From Microbacterium sp. 67-17 (GTDB lineage Bacteria > Actinomycetota > Actinomycetes > Actinomycetales > Microbacteriaceae): 64,000 nucleotides of DNA. The stretch covers positions 102,531-166,530 of the forward strand of contig NZ_MKTR01000014.1 in assembly GCF_001898325.1 (NCBI RefSeq). Reading direction: 5' to 3'. Position numbers and translations under genes: made by a program. The notes beneath the pieces were generated by a model, which worked only from the letters and a program-made list of their open reading frames with translations, was not told where the DNA came from and made no database searches. Shown here one piece after another: positions 10,692 to 21,100 of the stretch (the first letter of the stretch is position 1; the number at the start of each line of letters is the position of its first letter).

Positions 10692-11090
10692 ATGACCATG
10701 ACAGACCCGGTCGCAGACATGCTGACCCGGCTGCGCAACGCGAACTCGGCGCACCACGACTCCGTGTCGCTGCCGAGCTCCAAGCTCAAGACGCATATCG
10801 CCGACATCCTCAAGCAAGAGGGTTACATCTCGGACTGGTCGGTCGAGGATGCCCGCGTGGGCCAGACCCTGACCATGACCCTCAAGTACGGCCCGAACCG
10901 GGAGCGTTCGATCGCGGGCATCAAGCGCGTGTCGAAGCCCGGTCTTCGCGTCTACGCAAAGTCGACCGAGATCCCCACGGTTCTCGGCGGACTCGGTGTC
11001 GCGATCCTGTCCACCTCCTCCGGTCTTCTCACCGACCGTCAGGCCGAGCAGAAGGGCGTGGGTGGGGAAGTCCTCGCCTACGTGTGGTGA
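10692..11090 (+). CDS. rpsH: 30S ribosomal protein S8
   Basis: A 132-residue uS8, a primary 16S binder that in E. coli represses the spc operon. [18 protein letters not shown] and the C-terminal [20 protein letters not shown] are diagnostic. The first ATG (10692) is used, and a second in-frame ATG lies two codons later. AAAGAAGAA precedes the start. Confidence 0.98.
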   Translation: MTMTDPVADMLTRLRNANSAHHDSVSLPSSKLKTHIADILKQEGYISDWSVEDARVGQTLTMTLKYGPNRERSIAGIKRVSKPGLRVYAKSTEIPTVLGGLGVAILSTSSGLLTDRQAEQKGVGGEVLAYVW

Positions 11091-11096
11091 TCTGAC

Positions 11097-11633
11097 ATGT
11101 CGCGTATTGGACGTCTTCCTATCGACATCCCCGCTGGCGTGACCATCACGGTCGAGGGCCAGGATGTCGCCGTCAAGGGCCCGAAGGGTGAGCTCTCGCT
11201 GACCGTCGCGCGCCCCATCGAGGTCACCATCGAAGAGGGGCAGGTGCTTGTCACCCGTCCCGACGACGAGCGCGAATCGCGTTCGCTGCATGGCCTGACC
11301 CGCACCCTGATCAACAACAACATCATCGGCGTGACCCAGGGCTACACCAAGGGCCTCGAGGTTGTCGGCACCGGGTACCGCGTTGCGCAGAAGGGCAGCT
11401 CGATCGAGTTCGCTCTCGGCTTCTCGCACCCCGTGCTCGTCGACCCGCCCAACGGCATCAGCTTCACGGTCGAGGGCAACAACAAGGTCACCGTGAGTGG
11501 TATCGACAAGCAGGCCGTCGGTGAGGTTGCTGCCAACATCCGAAAGATTCGCAAGCCGGAGCCGTACAAGGGCAAGGGCATCCGCTACGCCGGCGAGGTC
11601 GTGCGTCGCAAGGCCGGAAAGGCTGGTAAGTAA
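11097..11633 (+). CDS. rplF: 50S ribosomal protein L6
   Basis: A 178-residue uL6 near the factor-binding site. [19 protein letters not shown] opens the first of two related domains, and the C-terminal domain ends with [19 protein letters not shown]. Length is normal. It starts 6 bp after rpsH. Confidence 0.99.
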   Translation: MSRIGRLPIDIPAGVTITVEGQDVAVKGPKGELSLTVARPIEVTIEEGQVLVTRPDDERESRSLHGLTRTLINNNIIGVTQGYTKGLEVVGTGYRVAQKGSSIEFALGFSHPVLVDPPNGISFTVEGNNKVTVSGIDKQAVGEVAANIRKIRKPEPYKGKGIRYAGEVVRRKAGKAGK

Positions 11634-11635
11634 CC

Positions 11636-11995
11636 ATGAGCGTCAAGACGAAGTCCGACGCCCGCGCGCGTCGCCACACCCGTCTTCGCAAGAAGGTCGT
11701 CGGCACCACCGAGCGTCCGCGCCTGGTCGTCACCCGCTCTGCCCGTCACGTATTCGTGCAGGTCGTCGACGACAGCAAGGGCCACACGCTGGCCTCGGCA
11801 TCCACCCTCGAAACCGACCTGCGGTCGTTCGACGGTGACAAGACCGCCAAGGCCCGCAAGGTCGGCGAGCTCGTCGCCGAGCGTGCGAAGGCAGCCGGCG
11901 TCGCCGACGTCGTGTTCGACCGTGGCGGCAACCGCTACGCGGGACGTGTCGCGGCGATCGCCGACGGCGCCCGCGAAGGAGGTCTGAACCTGTGA
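11636..11995 (+). CDS. rplR: 50S ribosomal protein L18
   Basis: A 119-residue uL18 that binds 5S rRNA with L5. It contains [20 protein letters not shown] near the N-terminus and [20 protein letters not shown] at the C-terminus. It overlaps rpsE by 4 nt (GTGA). Confidence 0.99.
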   Translation: MSVKTKSDARARRHTRLRKKVVGTTERPRLVVTRSARHVFVQVVDDSKGHTLASASTLETDLRSFDGDKTAKARKVGELVAERAKAAGVADVVFDRGGNRYAGRVAAIADGAREGGLNL

Positions 11996-12699
11996 GCGAG
12001 AACAACAACCCCGTGGAGAACGACGTGACCACTGCCGAGGGCACCGAGCCGGTTGCCGAGGCCACCGCGGCCGAGGGCGCCGCGACGACCGAGCGCGAGC
12101 GTGAGCCGCGCCGCGGCAGCCGCGAGCGCAACCCCAACCGGGACCGCAACTCGCGTGACCGTGGCGACAACCAGTTCCTGGAGCGTGTCGTCACCATCAA
12201 CCGTGTCTCGAAGGTCGTGAAGGGTGGACGTCGGTTCAGCTTCACCGCCCTCGTGGTCGTCGGTGACGGCAACGGTGTGGTCGGCGTTGGCTACGGCAAG
12301 GCCCGTGAGGTCCCGCTGGCGATCTCGAAGGGTGTCGAAGAGGCCAAGCGCAACTTCTTCCGCGTCCCGCGCTCCGGCTCCACCATCCCCCACCCCGTGC
12401 AGGGTGAGGCGGCAGCCGGTGTGGTGCTCCTGCGTCCCGCAGCTGCCGGTACCGGTGTTATCGCCGGCGGTCCGGTGCGTGCGGTGCTCGAGTGCGCCGG
12501 CATCCATGACGTTCTGTCGAAGTCGCTCGGCTCGTCGAACACGATCAACATCGTGCACGCGACCGTGGAGGCGCTCCAGCAGCTCGAGGAGCCGCGTTCG
12601 GTTGCCGCTCGTCGTGGTCTTGACTTCGACCAGGTCGCTCCGGCTCGTCTCGTCCGTGCCGAAGCTGAGGCTACGGCCGCACAGAAGGTAGGTGCCTGA
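11992..12699 (+). CDS. rpsE: 30S ribosomal protein S5
   Basis: A 235-residue uS5, important for decoding accuracy and mRNA unwinding. The GTG at 11992 has GAAGGAGG (11975-11982) upstream. About 55 low-complexity Glu/Ala/Arg-rich residues precede the double-stranded RNA-binding core, which begins near [18 protein letters not shown]. The C-terminal half contains [17 protein letters not shown] and [14 protein letters not shown]. The N-terminal extension makes it longer than the E. coli protein (167). Confidence 0.98.
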   Translation: MSENNNPVENDVTTAEGTEPVAEATAAEGAATTEREREPRRGSRERNPNRDRNSRDRGDNQFLERVVTINRVSKVVKGGRRFSFTALVVVGDGNGVVGVGYGKAREVPLAISKGVEEAKRNFFRVPRSGSTIPHPVQGEAAAGVVLLRPAAAGTGVIAGGPVRAVLECAGIHDVLSKSLGSSNTINIVHATVEALQQLEEPRSVAARRGLDFDQVAPARLVRAEAEATAAQKVGA

Positions 12700-12884
12700 T
12701 GGCTGCTCGGCTGAAGGTGACCCAGGTCAAGTCCAAGGTGAGCGAGAAGCAGAACCAGCGTGACACGCTGCGCTCGCTCGGTCTCAAGCGGATCGGCGAC
12801 TCGGTCGTCCGTCCCGACGACGCGCAGACGCGCGGTTACGTCAAGACCGTCGCTCACCTCGTGAAGGTTGAGGAGATCGACTAA
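12699..12884 (+). CDS. rpmD: 50S ribosomal protein L30
   Basis: A 61-residue uL30. It has the core [20 protein letters not shown] and the family ending VAHLVKVEE. One-base overlaps join it to rpsE and rplO. Confidence 0.98.
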   Translation: MAARLKVTQVKSKVSEKQNQRDTLRSLGLKRIGDSVVRPDDAQTRGYVKTVAHLVKVEEID

Positions 12885-13579
12885 TGGCAGACAACGAGAA
12901 CGTCGAGGCTGCAGAAGCAGTAGCCGCGGCGCCCAAGAAGGCCCCGGCCCGCAAGGCTCCGGCCAAGGCTGCTGCCGACGCGCCCGCTGAGAAGAAGGCA
13001 CCCGCGCGCAAGGCTCCGGCCAAGGCGGCTGCTGACAGCGACGCCCCGGCAGAGAAGGCAGCGCCCGCCAAGAAGGCTCCGGCCAAGGCGGCGGCAAAGA
13101 AGGATGTCGCACCCGCGACCCGTCCCGGTGTGCTGAAGGTGCACCACCTTCGTCCGGTTCCCGGCGCCAACACGGCGAAGACCCGAGTCGGCCGCGGTGA
13201 AGGCTCGAAGGGTAAGACCGCGGGCCGCGGTACCAAGGGCACGAAGGCCCGCTACCAGGTCAAGGTCGGTTTCGAGGGTGGGCAGATGCCGCTGCACATG
13301 CGCACCCCGAAGCTCCGTGGTTTCAAGAACCCGTTCCGCGTGGAGTACCAGGTCGTGAACCTTTCGACGCTGGCCGAGCTCTACCCGAAGGGTGGAGAGG
13401 TCACCGTCGGTGACCTCGTGGCCAAGGGCGCAGTTCGCAAGAACGAGAAGGTCAAGGTCCTCGGTGACGGCGACATCTCGGTCAAGCTCACCGTGACCGT
13501 CGACAAGGTTTCGGGTTCGGCCGAGCAGAAGATCATCGCTGCCGGCGGGTCCGTAGCGACCGCCGCCTCGGCGAAGTAG
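12884..13579 (+). CDS. rplO: 50S ribosomal protein L15 with long N-terminal extension
   Basis: A 231-residue uL15. The usual 145-150-residue protein begins near residue 83 ([13 protein letters not shown]) and shows [17 protein letters not shown] and [18 protein letters not shown]. The first 80 residues are low complexity, with several copies of [15 protein letters not shown]-like repeats, the same kind of sequence as in S17 of this window. In E. coli L15 lies on the solvent side near the exit tunnel. A strong terminator follows the stop at once. Confidence 0.97.
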   Translation: MADNENVEAAEAVAAAPKKAPARKAPAKAAADAPAEKKAPARKAPAKAAADSDAPAEKAAPAKKAPAKAAAKKDVAPATRPGVLKVHHLRPVPGANTAKTRVGRGEGSKGKTAGRGTKGTKARYQVKVGFEGGQMPLHMRTPKLRGFKNPFRVEYQVVNLSTLAELYPKGGEVTVGDLVAKGAVRKNEKVKVLGDGDISVKLTVTVDKVSGSAEQKIIAAGGSVATAASAK

Positions 13580-13585
13580 TACCTG

Positions 13586-13621
13586 GAAAGAGGGGCCGGA
13601 GAGATCTCCGGCCCCTCTTTC
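13586..13621 (+). terminator. Strong hairpin between rplO and secY
   Basis: A perfect 17-bp inverted repeat (13586-13602 and 13605-13621) ends in a CTCTTTC run. It lies 6 bp after rplO and 58 bp before secY, so it should end or sharply reduce S10-spc transcription. secY-adk-map then need readthrough or their own promoter; a TAGCCT at 13625-13630 could be a -10 box. Confidence 0.8.
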
Positions 13622-13679
13622 GGTTAGCCTGGACGTTGGCGCGCCCGAGCGTGTCGGCATCCCCCTTGGAGGAATCCTC

Positions 13680-15002
13680 TTGTTCAGCGCCATCGCGCGG
13701 GTGTTCCGCACTCCCGACCTTCGTCGCAAGATCGGGTTCACCCTGGCCATCATCGCCTTGTATCGCTTCGGCGCGCACGTGCCCACACCGTTCGTGGACT
13801 TCCCGAACGTGCAGCAGTGTCTTCGGGAGTCGACTGGCACTGAGGGTCTGCTTGCTCTCGTCAACTTGTTCTCCGGTGGGGCTCTGCTCCAGCTGTCGAT
13901 CTTCGCCCTGGGCGTCATGCCCTACATCACTGCGACGATCATCGTGCAGCTGTTGCGCGTGGTCATCCCTCACTTCGAGGCGCTCTACAAGGAGGGCCAG
14001 GCGGGGCAGGCGAAGCTCACGCAGTACACCCGCTACCTGACGATCGCGCTCGCGCTCCTGCAGTCCACGACGCTGGTCACCGTTGCCCGCAGCGGTCAGC
14101 TGTTCGGCACGTCAAGCGTGCCCGAGTGCCAGCAGCTGCTCACCAACGACGCGTGGTGGGCGCAGTTGCTCATGATCATCACGATGACAGCCGGTACTGG
14201 CCTCATCATGTGGTTCGCCGAGCTCGTTACCGAGCGCGGTATCGGCAACGGGATGTCGATCCTGATCTTCACCTCGATCGCCGCCGCCTTCCCCGCCTCG
14301 CTCTGGGCGATCTGGCAGTCGCGTGGTTTCGAGACCTTCTTGCTCGTCGTCGCTGTCGGGATCGTGGTGGTCGGGCTCGTGGTGTTCGTCGAGCAATCCC
14401 AGCGCCGCATCCCGGTGCAGTACGCGAAGCGGATGGTGGGTCGTCGCACCTACGGCGGAACCAACACCTACATTCCGATCAAGGTCAACATGGCCGGCGT
14501 CGTGCCCGTCATCTTCGCCTCGTCGTTGCTGTACATCCCGGCGCTCATCGCGCAGTTCAACCAGCCTGCGGCGGGGGAGACGGCAGCTCCGTGGGTCGTG
14601 TGGATCAGCAACAACCTCACCAACGGTGACAGCCCGATCTACATGATCGTGTATTTCCTGCTCATCGTCGGCTTCACCTACTTCTACGTCGCGATCACCT
14701 TCAACCCGGTCGAGGTCGCCGACAACATGAAGAAGTACGGCGGGTTCATTCCCGGCATCCGTGCTGGCCGCCCGACTGCCGAATACCTCGACTACGTGCT
14801 CACCCGCATCACTCTTCCCGGCTCGATGTACCTGGGTCTGATCGCTCTGCTTCCGCTGTTCGCGCTGGCGCTGGTCGGGGCGAACCAGAACTTCCCGTTC
14901 GGCGGGGCCTCCATCCTGATCATCGTCGGCGTGGGCCTTGAGACCGTGAAGCAGATCGACGCACAGCTGCAGCAGCGACACTACGAAGGGCTTCTCCGAT
15001 GA
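13680..15002 (+). CDS. secY: Protein translocase subunit SecY
   Basis: The channel-forming subunit of the Sec translocon, 440 residues with ten hydrophobic segments. The TTG start at 13680 has GGAGGA (13668-13673) 6 nt upstream, and the product starts MFSAIARVFRTPDLRRKIGF. Typical signatures include RFGAHVPTP, FALGVMPYITATIIVQLL (TM2) and the C-terminal LLGGASILIIVGVGLETVKQID region. The last 4 nt overlap adk. Confidence 0.98.
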   Translation: MFSAIARVFRTPDLRRKIGFTLAIIALYRFGAHVPTPFVDFPNVQQCLRESTGTEGLLALVNLFSGGALLQLSIFALGVMPYITATIIVQLLRVVIPHFEALYKEGQAGQAKLTQYTRYLTIALALLQSTTLVTVARSGQLFGTSSVPECQQLLTNDAWWAQLLMIITMTAGTGLIMWFAELVTERGIGNGMSILIFTSIAAAFPASLWAIWQSRGFETFLLVVAVGIVVVGLVVFVEQSQRRIPVQYAKRMVGRRTYGGTNTYIPIKVNMAGVVPVIFASSLLYIPALIAQFNQPAAGETAAPWVVWISNNLTNGDSPIYMIVYFLLIVGFTYFYVAITFNPVEVADNMKKYGGFIPGIRAGRPTAEYLDYVLTRITLPGSMYLGLIALLPLFALALVGANQNFPFGGASILIIVGVGLETVKQIDAQLQQRHYEGLLR

Positions 15003-15604
15003 CGCGCTCCGCCGACCTTCCCTCCGCTCGCCTGCTGATCGTCGGGCCGCAGGGCTCGGGTAAAGGCACGCAAGGGGTTCGCCTGGGCGAAGCGCTCTCG
15101 ATCCCCGTGATCTCGACCGGAGACGTGTTCCGCGCCAACGTGAGCGCCGGAACGCCGCTCGGTCAGCAGGTCAAGGCGATCATCGAAGCTGGCGATCTCG
15201 TGCCCGATTCCCTCACGAGCGAGATCGTGCGGGATCGCCTCACGCAGGATGACGCGAGCAATGGCTTCTTGCTGGACGGCTATCCCCGCAACCTCGGTCA
15301 GGTCGGTGACCTCGATGCGTTCCTCGAGGGCCGCGGCCAGGCACTGGACGCCGTCATCGAGCTCTCTGTTCCGCGCGATGAGTCGATCGCGCGCCTGAGC
15401 CAGCGTGCCATCGAGCAGGGGCGGACCGATGACACCGAAGAGGTCATCGCCAACCGGCTTGCCATCTACGAGCGTGAGACCGCGCCCATCCTGGACGTGT
15501 ACCGCGAGCGGGGGATCGTCGACGCGATCGACGGCGTCGGCTCGCTCGACGAGATCGCTGACCGTATCGCCGCCGCCCTTGCTGCGCGCGGCATCACCGG
15601 CTGA
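14999..15604 (+). CDS. adk: Adenylate kinase
   Basis: Converts AMP and ATP to two ADP in the cytoplasm, 201 residues. The P-loop GPQGSGKGT is at residues 16-24. STGDVFRANV and GFLLDGYPRN form the AMP-binding part. The LID is the short form (no Cys4 zinc motif), as usual in actinobacteria. The sequence GPQGSG replaces the commoner GPPGAG. The ATG overlaps the secY stop by 4 nt. Confidence 0.97.
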   Translation: MTRSADLPSARLLIVGPQGSGKGTQGVRLGEALSIPVISTGDVFRANVSAGTPLGQQVKAIIEAGDLVPDSLTSEIVRDRLTQDDASNGFLLDGYPRNLGQVGDLDAFLEGRGQALDAVIELSVPRDESIARLSQRAIEQGRTDDTEEVIANRLAIYERETAPILDVYRERGIVDAIDGVGSLDEIADRIAAALAARGITG

Positions 15605-15613
15605 CCGGGCGTC

Positions 15614-16456
15614 GTGCTGCGTCGATCGATGTACAAGACCCCCGCTCAGTTGCGAGCGATGGTCGAGCCGGGGCTGATCACTGCCGCTGCCCTGGATGCG
15701 GTTCGCGAGCTCGCCGCGCCGGGGGTCACGACGCTCGAGCTGGATGCCGCGGCATCCGCGGTGATCACCGGTCGAGGCGCGCGTTCGAACTTCCAGCTCG
15801 TGCGCGGCTATCGGCATACGGTATGCGCGTCGGTGAACGAGCAGGTTGTGCACGGCATTCCAGGCGGGTATGTCCTGCAGCCGGGTGACATCCTCTCGGT
15901 TGATGCCGGAGCCGAGTATCACGGCTGGAACGGGGACTCCGCGTTCACCGTCGTCTTGGCAGACCCCGATCGGCCAGAGCTCGTGGCGGCACGCCAGCAG
16001 CTCTCGGATGTCACGCGCGGATCGCTCTGGGCCGGCGTCGCTGCCCTCGCGAAGGCGTCGCACGTCGGTGAGGTGGGAGCGGCGATCGAGAGCTATGTCG
16101 AAGATCACGCGCCCGAAGGCGGGTACGGCATTCTTCGGGACTATATCGGGCACGGGATCGGTCGGAAGATGCACGAGGCGCCGCCGGTGTTCAACTACCG
16201 CACGAGCGACCCGGGGGCCGAGGTGCGACCGGGTCTTGTGCTGGCCATCGAGCCCATGGTCGTCGCCGGCGATCAAGCGACGTTCGTCGAGGATGACGAC
16301 TGGACAGTTTCGACCGACGACGGCACAGACGGCTCACATTGGGAACATAGCGTTGCCGTGCACGATGGTGGTATCTGGGTGCTGACGGCGCCCGATGGCG
16401 GCGCCGCGGAGCTCGCTCCGTTCGGTGTCACCCCGCAACCGATCGCCGGGGCCTGA
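15614..16456 (+). CDS. map: Type I methionine aminopeptidase
   Basis: Removes the initiator methionine from nascent proteins, 280 residues, pita-bread fold. With the GTG start at 15614, substrate His80 (VVHGIPGG) and metal ligands Asp97, Asp108, His180 (GHGIGRKMHE), Glu214 (AIEPM) and Glu244 are all visible. An alternative ATG lies at 15629. Neither has a good ribosome-binding site, and 9 bp separate the gene from adk, so translational coupling is likely. Unlike in many relatives, infA does not follow directly. Confidence 0.95.
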   Translation: MLRRSMYKTPAQLRAMVEPGLITAAALDAVRELAAPGVTTLELDAAASAVITGRGARSNFQLVRGYRHTVCASVNEQVVHGIPGGYVLQPGDILSVDAGAEYHGWNGDSAFTVVLADPDRPELVAARQQLSDVTRGSLWAGVAALAKASHVGEVGAAIESYVEDHAPEGGYGILRDYIGHGIGRKMHEAPPVFNYRTSDPGAEVRPGLVLAIEPMVVAGDQATFVEDDDWTVSTDDGTDGSHWEHSVAVHDGGIWVLTAPDGGAAELAPFGVTPQPIAGA

Positions 16457-16506
16457 GCGGCGCACGCTGGCAGGCCCGACGGACACCCCATCCGAAGGAA
16501 GCAAAC

Positions 16507-17187
16507 ATGGCAGCAACCACGAAGTCGAGCAATTCGTTCGCCATCTGGGTCAGCGTCGCGGTTGTGGCGGCGCTCGTCCTGGTCGGAGCTCTCGTGGTGT
16601 GGATGAACAACACGGCATCGGCACCAGGGCCTGTTCCGGCTGCCGCGAACATCAACACCGAGACCGGTGGGATCGCAGTCGGCGACGGGGCGAACAGCGT
16701 AGACACCTACGTCGACTTCATGTGCCCCTATTGCAACCAGTTCGAACAGACCGAGGGTGAGACCATCCAGCAACTCATCGATGACGGGTCGATCACGCTG
16801 AACGTCCACCCCGTCTCGATCCTCGACCGGGCATCGCAGGGCACCAAATTCTCCACCAGGTCGGCAAGCGCGGCCTACTGCGTTGCCGAGTCGGACCCCG
16901 ATGCACTGCTGGACTTCATAACCGCCATGTACGCCCAGCAGCCGGCCGAGTCCTCGCCAGGACTGACCGACGACGAAATCGTCGCGATCGCCGAAGGCGC
17001 GGGGGCCACCAACTCCAGCGCGTGCATCAGCGATGGCACCTACATGGACTTCGCGACGACGATGACCCAGAACCTCCCGACGAACCCTGCCACGGGCGGG
17101 GCGAGCACGCCTGCGCTCGTCGTCAACGGAGAGTACGTAACCGTGACCTACGATCCGCAGACCGACATTGTCGCTCGCCTGAACTGA
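16507..17187 (+). CDS. DsbA-family thioredoxin-fold protein, membrane-tethered (copy 1)
   Basis: A 226-residue protein with an N-terminal membrane anchor (about residues 11-33), a short linker, then a thioredoxin-like DsbA domain. The redox motif CPYC is at residues 73-76 and a cis-proline loop (STPALVVNG) near the C-terminus. It probably acts outside the membrane as a thiol oxidoreductase for exported proteins. A good ribosome-binding site (GAAGGAAG) precedes the ATG. It is a tandem paralogue of the next gene, with a nearly identical anchor (VAVVAALVLVGALVVWMNN). Further cysteines occur near residues 121 and 178. Confidence 0.88.
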   Translation: MAATTKSSNSFAIWVSVAVVAALVLVGALVVWMNNTASAPGPVPAAANINTETGGIAVGDGANSVDTYVDFMCPYCNQFEQTEGETIQQLIDDGSITLNVHPVSILDRASQGTKFSTRSASAAYCVAESDPDALLDFITAMYAQQPAESSPGLTDDEIVAIAEGAGATNSSACISDGTYMDFATTMTQNLPTNPATGGASTPALVVNGEYVTVTYDPQTDIVARLN

Positions 17188-17254
17188 GCGCGACCGGCCC
17201 ACCCAGCCGAACGGCCGCAGCAACGGCCACACATAGCACCCGGAGGAAGACACC

Positions 17255-17929
17255 ATGGCAGCTCCCGCAAAGAAGAACAGCTATTTCGCCATCTGGATCA
17301 GCGTCGCCGTGGTTGCGGCACTGGTTCTGGTGGGTGCCCTGGTGGTGTGGATGAACAACACCGCGGCCGCTCCGGGTGCTGCACCGGAGGGGCCGGGCAT
17401 CAACTCCTCGACCGGCGCGATCGTGGTCGGCGAGGGCGCTGACGAGGTCGACGTCTGGTTCGACTTCTACTGCCCTCACTGCCAGGACTTCGAAGACATC
17501 TACGGCCCGACTCTCGACGAGCTCGTCACTTCGGGAGACATCACCCTGAACCTGCATCCTGTCGCCCTGTCGGGCCTGAATGCGGCATCCGGTACCGACT
17601 TCTCGAAGCGGTCGGCCAGCGCGCTCTACTGCGTCGCGACGCAGGACACCGATGCTGCCTTCGCGTTCACCCAGACGCTCCTGACAGCTGATGTCACCGG
17701 TTCAGGATGGACGGATGAGCAACTCATAGCCCTCGCGGCCGATTCCGGGGTGACGGGGATCGACGAGTGCGTCACCCAGCGCACGTACGTCGATTTCGTC
17801 GACGCACAGACGCGGGAGATTCCGGTGAGCCCGCAGGGCGGGCAGGGAACACCGACGCTGGTGATCAACGGCGAGTACATCGCCCTCACCGGCGACGTGA
17901 ACGTCGACATCGTCGACCGGCTGAGCTAA
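17255..17929 (+). CDS. DsbA-family thioredoxin-fold protein, membrane-tethered (copy 2)
   Basis: A 224-residue paralogue of the preceding gene with the same layout: a membrane anchor at about 11-33 and the active site CPHC at 73-76, as in classical DsbA, instead of CPYC. The cis-Pro loop is GTPTLVING. GGAGGAAG precedes the ATG. The two genes are 67 bp apart and likely co-transcribed. The different dipeptides between the cysteines suggest different redox potentials. A terminator follows at 17947-17980. Confidence 0.88.
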   Translation: MAAPAKKNSYFAIWISVAVVAALVLVGALVVWMNNTAAAPGAAPEGPGINSSTGAIVVGEGADEVDVWFDFYCPHCQDFEDIYGPTLDELVTSGDITLNLHPVALSGLNAASGTDFSKRSASALYCVATQDTDAAFAFTQTLLTADVTGSGWTDEQLIALAADSGVTGIDECVTQRTYVDFVDAQTREIPVSPQGGQGTPTLVINGEYIALTGDVNVDIVDRLS

Positions 17930-17946
17930 CACTCGTCGGCGCGAAC

Positions 17947-17980
17947 GATGCCCCCCCGGACGTGGATCCGCGGGGGCATC
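17947..17980 (+). terminator. Terminator after the DsbA-like pair
   Basis: An inverted repeat (GATGCCCCC at 17947-17955, GGGGGCATC at 17972-17980) with a further inner 4-bp stem lies 17 bp after the second dsbA-like gene. It is followed by CTTCGCTTCT. The remaining gap to 18162 shows nothing else beyond a ribosome-binding site. Confidence 0.7.
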
Positions 17981-18162
17981 CTTCGCTTCTGGCAGGCGAT
18001 GCGCCGGTTCGGCGGGGCGACTCTCGGCGACTACTCGGGGTTCTGGATCCGTTCACCTCTGCGTTGCCTTCGGCGGTGAGGCTGGCGGGGCGCCACCCCT
18101 CCGAGACACCGGCAGCGAGTTCGGCGCACCATCCCTTGCACCGATCCGCAGGAGTACTCGCC

Positions 18163-21100
18163 ATGCGCCGACGCCTTGCCGCCGCCCTGTCCGTGATCCT
18201 CGGGCTCTCGTTCGCCGTCGCCGTCCCTGCGGTTGCCTCTGCCGAGCCGGTGCAGGCTCCGCCGGTGGTGATCAACGAGCTGCAGTCCAACGATCCCTCG
18301 AAGGCCAAGGACTGGGTCGAGCTCTACAACCCCGGCACCGAGGCCGCTGACCTCTCGGGGTGGAAGGTGCGCGACAACTCCTCGGCGGGCGAAGCGCTGC
18401 CGCAGAACACGGTCGTGCCCGCAGGCGGGTACCTCGTGCTGTCGCAGGACACACACTTCACCTTCGGGCTGGGTAACGGCGACGAGTTCCACCTGGCAAC
18501 CCCCGATGGCACCGAGGTCGACTCCATGACCTACGCCGCTCACCCCACGACCTCGTGGGGTCGGTGCCCCGACGGGCAGGGCGCGTTCGGCAAGACCGCA
18601 GCGCAGACGCCGGGCGAGCAGAACCTGTGCACCGTGAACCCCGCCGATGTCGTGCGGATCAATGAGGTCGAATCCAGCGGAGGCGACCCGGCTGACTGGG
18701 TCGAGCTCACCAACACCTCCGACACCACCGTCGATGTCGGCGGACTGGTCATCAAGGACAACGACGACACTCATGCCTTCGTCATCCCCACCGGCACGAC
18801 GATCCCCGGTAAGGGCTTCGCTGCCCTCGTCGTGGATGCCGCGGAGCTGGGGAGTGCGAAGTTCGGGCTGGGCGACAAGGACTCGGCACGCCTGTTTGCC
18901 GCCGACGGCACGACCCTCATCGACAGCTACACCTGGACTGCTCATGCCTCGACCACCTACGGTCGCTGCCCGGACGGCTCGGGAGCATTCGTCACGACGG
19001 CGGCATCCACCAAGGGCGCAGCCAATAGCTGCCCGCTCCCCGCCGGTGCCGACAAGGTCACCATCACCGAGGTCTCCTCGGACCCGTCGGACTGGGTCGA
19101 GCTCTACAACGCGGGCGCGAGCGACGTGGATGTCTCGGGGTGGCGGGTCGACGATGACCAGACCCGCACCGATGTGCTTCCGGCAGGCTCTATCGTGCCG
19201 GCGGGCGGGTACCTGGTGCTGTCGCAGAACACCCACTTCACTTTCGGCCTCGGCAAGGGCGATCAGTTCCACCTCTACCTTGCCGACGGCAAGACGCTCA
19301 TCAGCGAGACCACCTGGCCCGCGGGAGCCCACGCGACGCCGTCCTGGGCGCGGTGCCCCGACGCCACCGGCACCTTCTCGCTCTCGGCCGTCGCGACCCC
19401 GGGAGCTGCCAACGACTGCCCCACGGGGAACCCGGTCGACAAGCTCGTGCTCAACGAGGTCGAATCCAACGGCGACGGCTCGGACTGGGTCGAGCTGTTC
19501 AACCCCACCCGCCAGGCGATTGACGCTGGCGGTCTGGTGCTCGCCGACAACGGCACCGCCAACAACGTCACGATCCCCGCCGGCACGACCATCGCCGCCG
19601 GAGGATATTTCGCGATCGATGTGACCGGCCTCGGCTCGGCCGACAGTGCGCGTCTGTTCGCCGCCGACGGGACGACCCTCATCGACAGCACCACCTGGAG
19701 TGCGCACGCGACCCAGACCTGGGGTCGGTGCCCGGATGGCGCGGGAGCGTTCGGACAGACCGCGACGGCCACGCGGGGATCAGCGAACGACTGCCCGCCT
19801 CCGGCCGGGTACCAGGATGTCGTCATCAACGAGGTCGAGTCCAGTGGCGGTGACCCGGGTGACTGGGTCGAACTGTTCAACACCGGCGCTTCCGCCATCG
19901 ATGTGAGCGGCTGGATCGTGCGCGACAACGACGACACCCACACGCACGTCATCGAGGCAGGAACCACGATCCCCGCGCAGGGCTACCTCGTGGTGCTCAC
20001 CGAGGCAGGCGCCGGCGGATTCGGGCTCGGCGGAGCCGACTCTGCGCGCCTGTACCTGCCGAACGGTACGACCCTGGTCTCCAGCTACAGTTGGGCCACG
20101 CACGCGGGGGTCACCTACGGGCGCTGCCCGGACGGTACTGGCGAATTCGGTCTGACCTACTCGGTGACAAAGGGTGCGCGCAATGACTGCTCGCCCGTGC
20201 GCATCAACGAGATCGACTCCAAAGATGCGGCCCCGGTCGACTGGATCGAGCTGACCAACATTGGCGCATCGCCCGTGGATGTCTCGGGCTACGTGCTCCG
20301 CGACGACAAGGACACCAGCGCTGTCGTGATCCCCGCGGGCACGACGCTGGCGCCCGGTTCCTATCTGGCCATCGATGTTGACGTGCAGGGCGGGTTCGGG
20401 CTGGGTGCTCCGGATGCTGCGCGCCTGTTCGCCGCGGACGGCGCGACGCTGCTCGACAGCTACAGCTGGACCGCGCATGCTGCGACGTCGTACGCGCGGT
20501 GCCCCGACGGCAGAGGGAACTTCGACACAGCCCAGCGCGTGACGAAGGGTGCGGCCAACGACTGCGTCGGGTACGCGGCCCTCGGGCGCTGGCCGGGCAA
20601 CGTCGGCGTGGATGCCGTGTCGGCCCCGGCCGCCTACGGTCAGGACATGAGCGGGTTGGCCTACGAGGCCACCGGCTCGGGACGCGGGACGCTGTGGGCC
20701 GTGAACAACGGCACGGGAACTCTCGACAAGCTCGAATGGAACAGCACCGCCAAGCAGTGGGTCCGTCCCGCAACCGGCGACTGGAAGGCAGGCAAGACGC
20801 TGCGCTACCCGGGCGGCGCGGGCGCCGTGGATGCCGAGGGCGTGACTCTCGTCGGCGGCAGCGCAGCGAGCGGCGTGTATGTCGCCTCCGAGCGCGACAA
20901 CACTGCCAGTAGCGTGAGCCGACCCTCCGTGCTGCGCTTCGATGCGGCGGCGTTCGGGACCGAACTGGTGGCCATGAGCGAGTGGAATCTCGCGTCCCTC
21001 CTCCCGACCCTTCCGGCCAACGGCGGGCTCGAGGGCATCACCTGGATTCCTGACGCGACACTCGTGGCGCAGGGCTTCCGTGATGAGAAGGTCGGCGGCG

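Noticed and set aside
18104-18112. Single CGAGACACC before the giant surface gene
   Set aside because: One isolated near-match without an inverted partner is expected by chance and was not counted as a repeat cluster.
17767-18162. N-terminal extension of the giant surface protein frame upstream of 18163
   Set aside because: It overlaps the second DsbA-like gene and its terminator and has no start signals, while the ATG at 18163 has a ribosome-binding site and begins a signal peptide.
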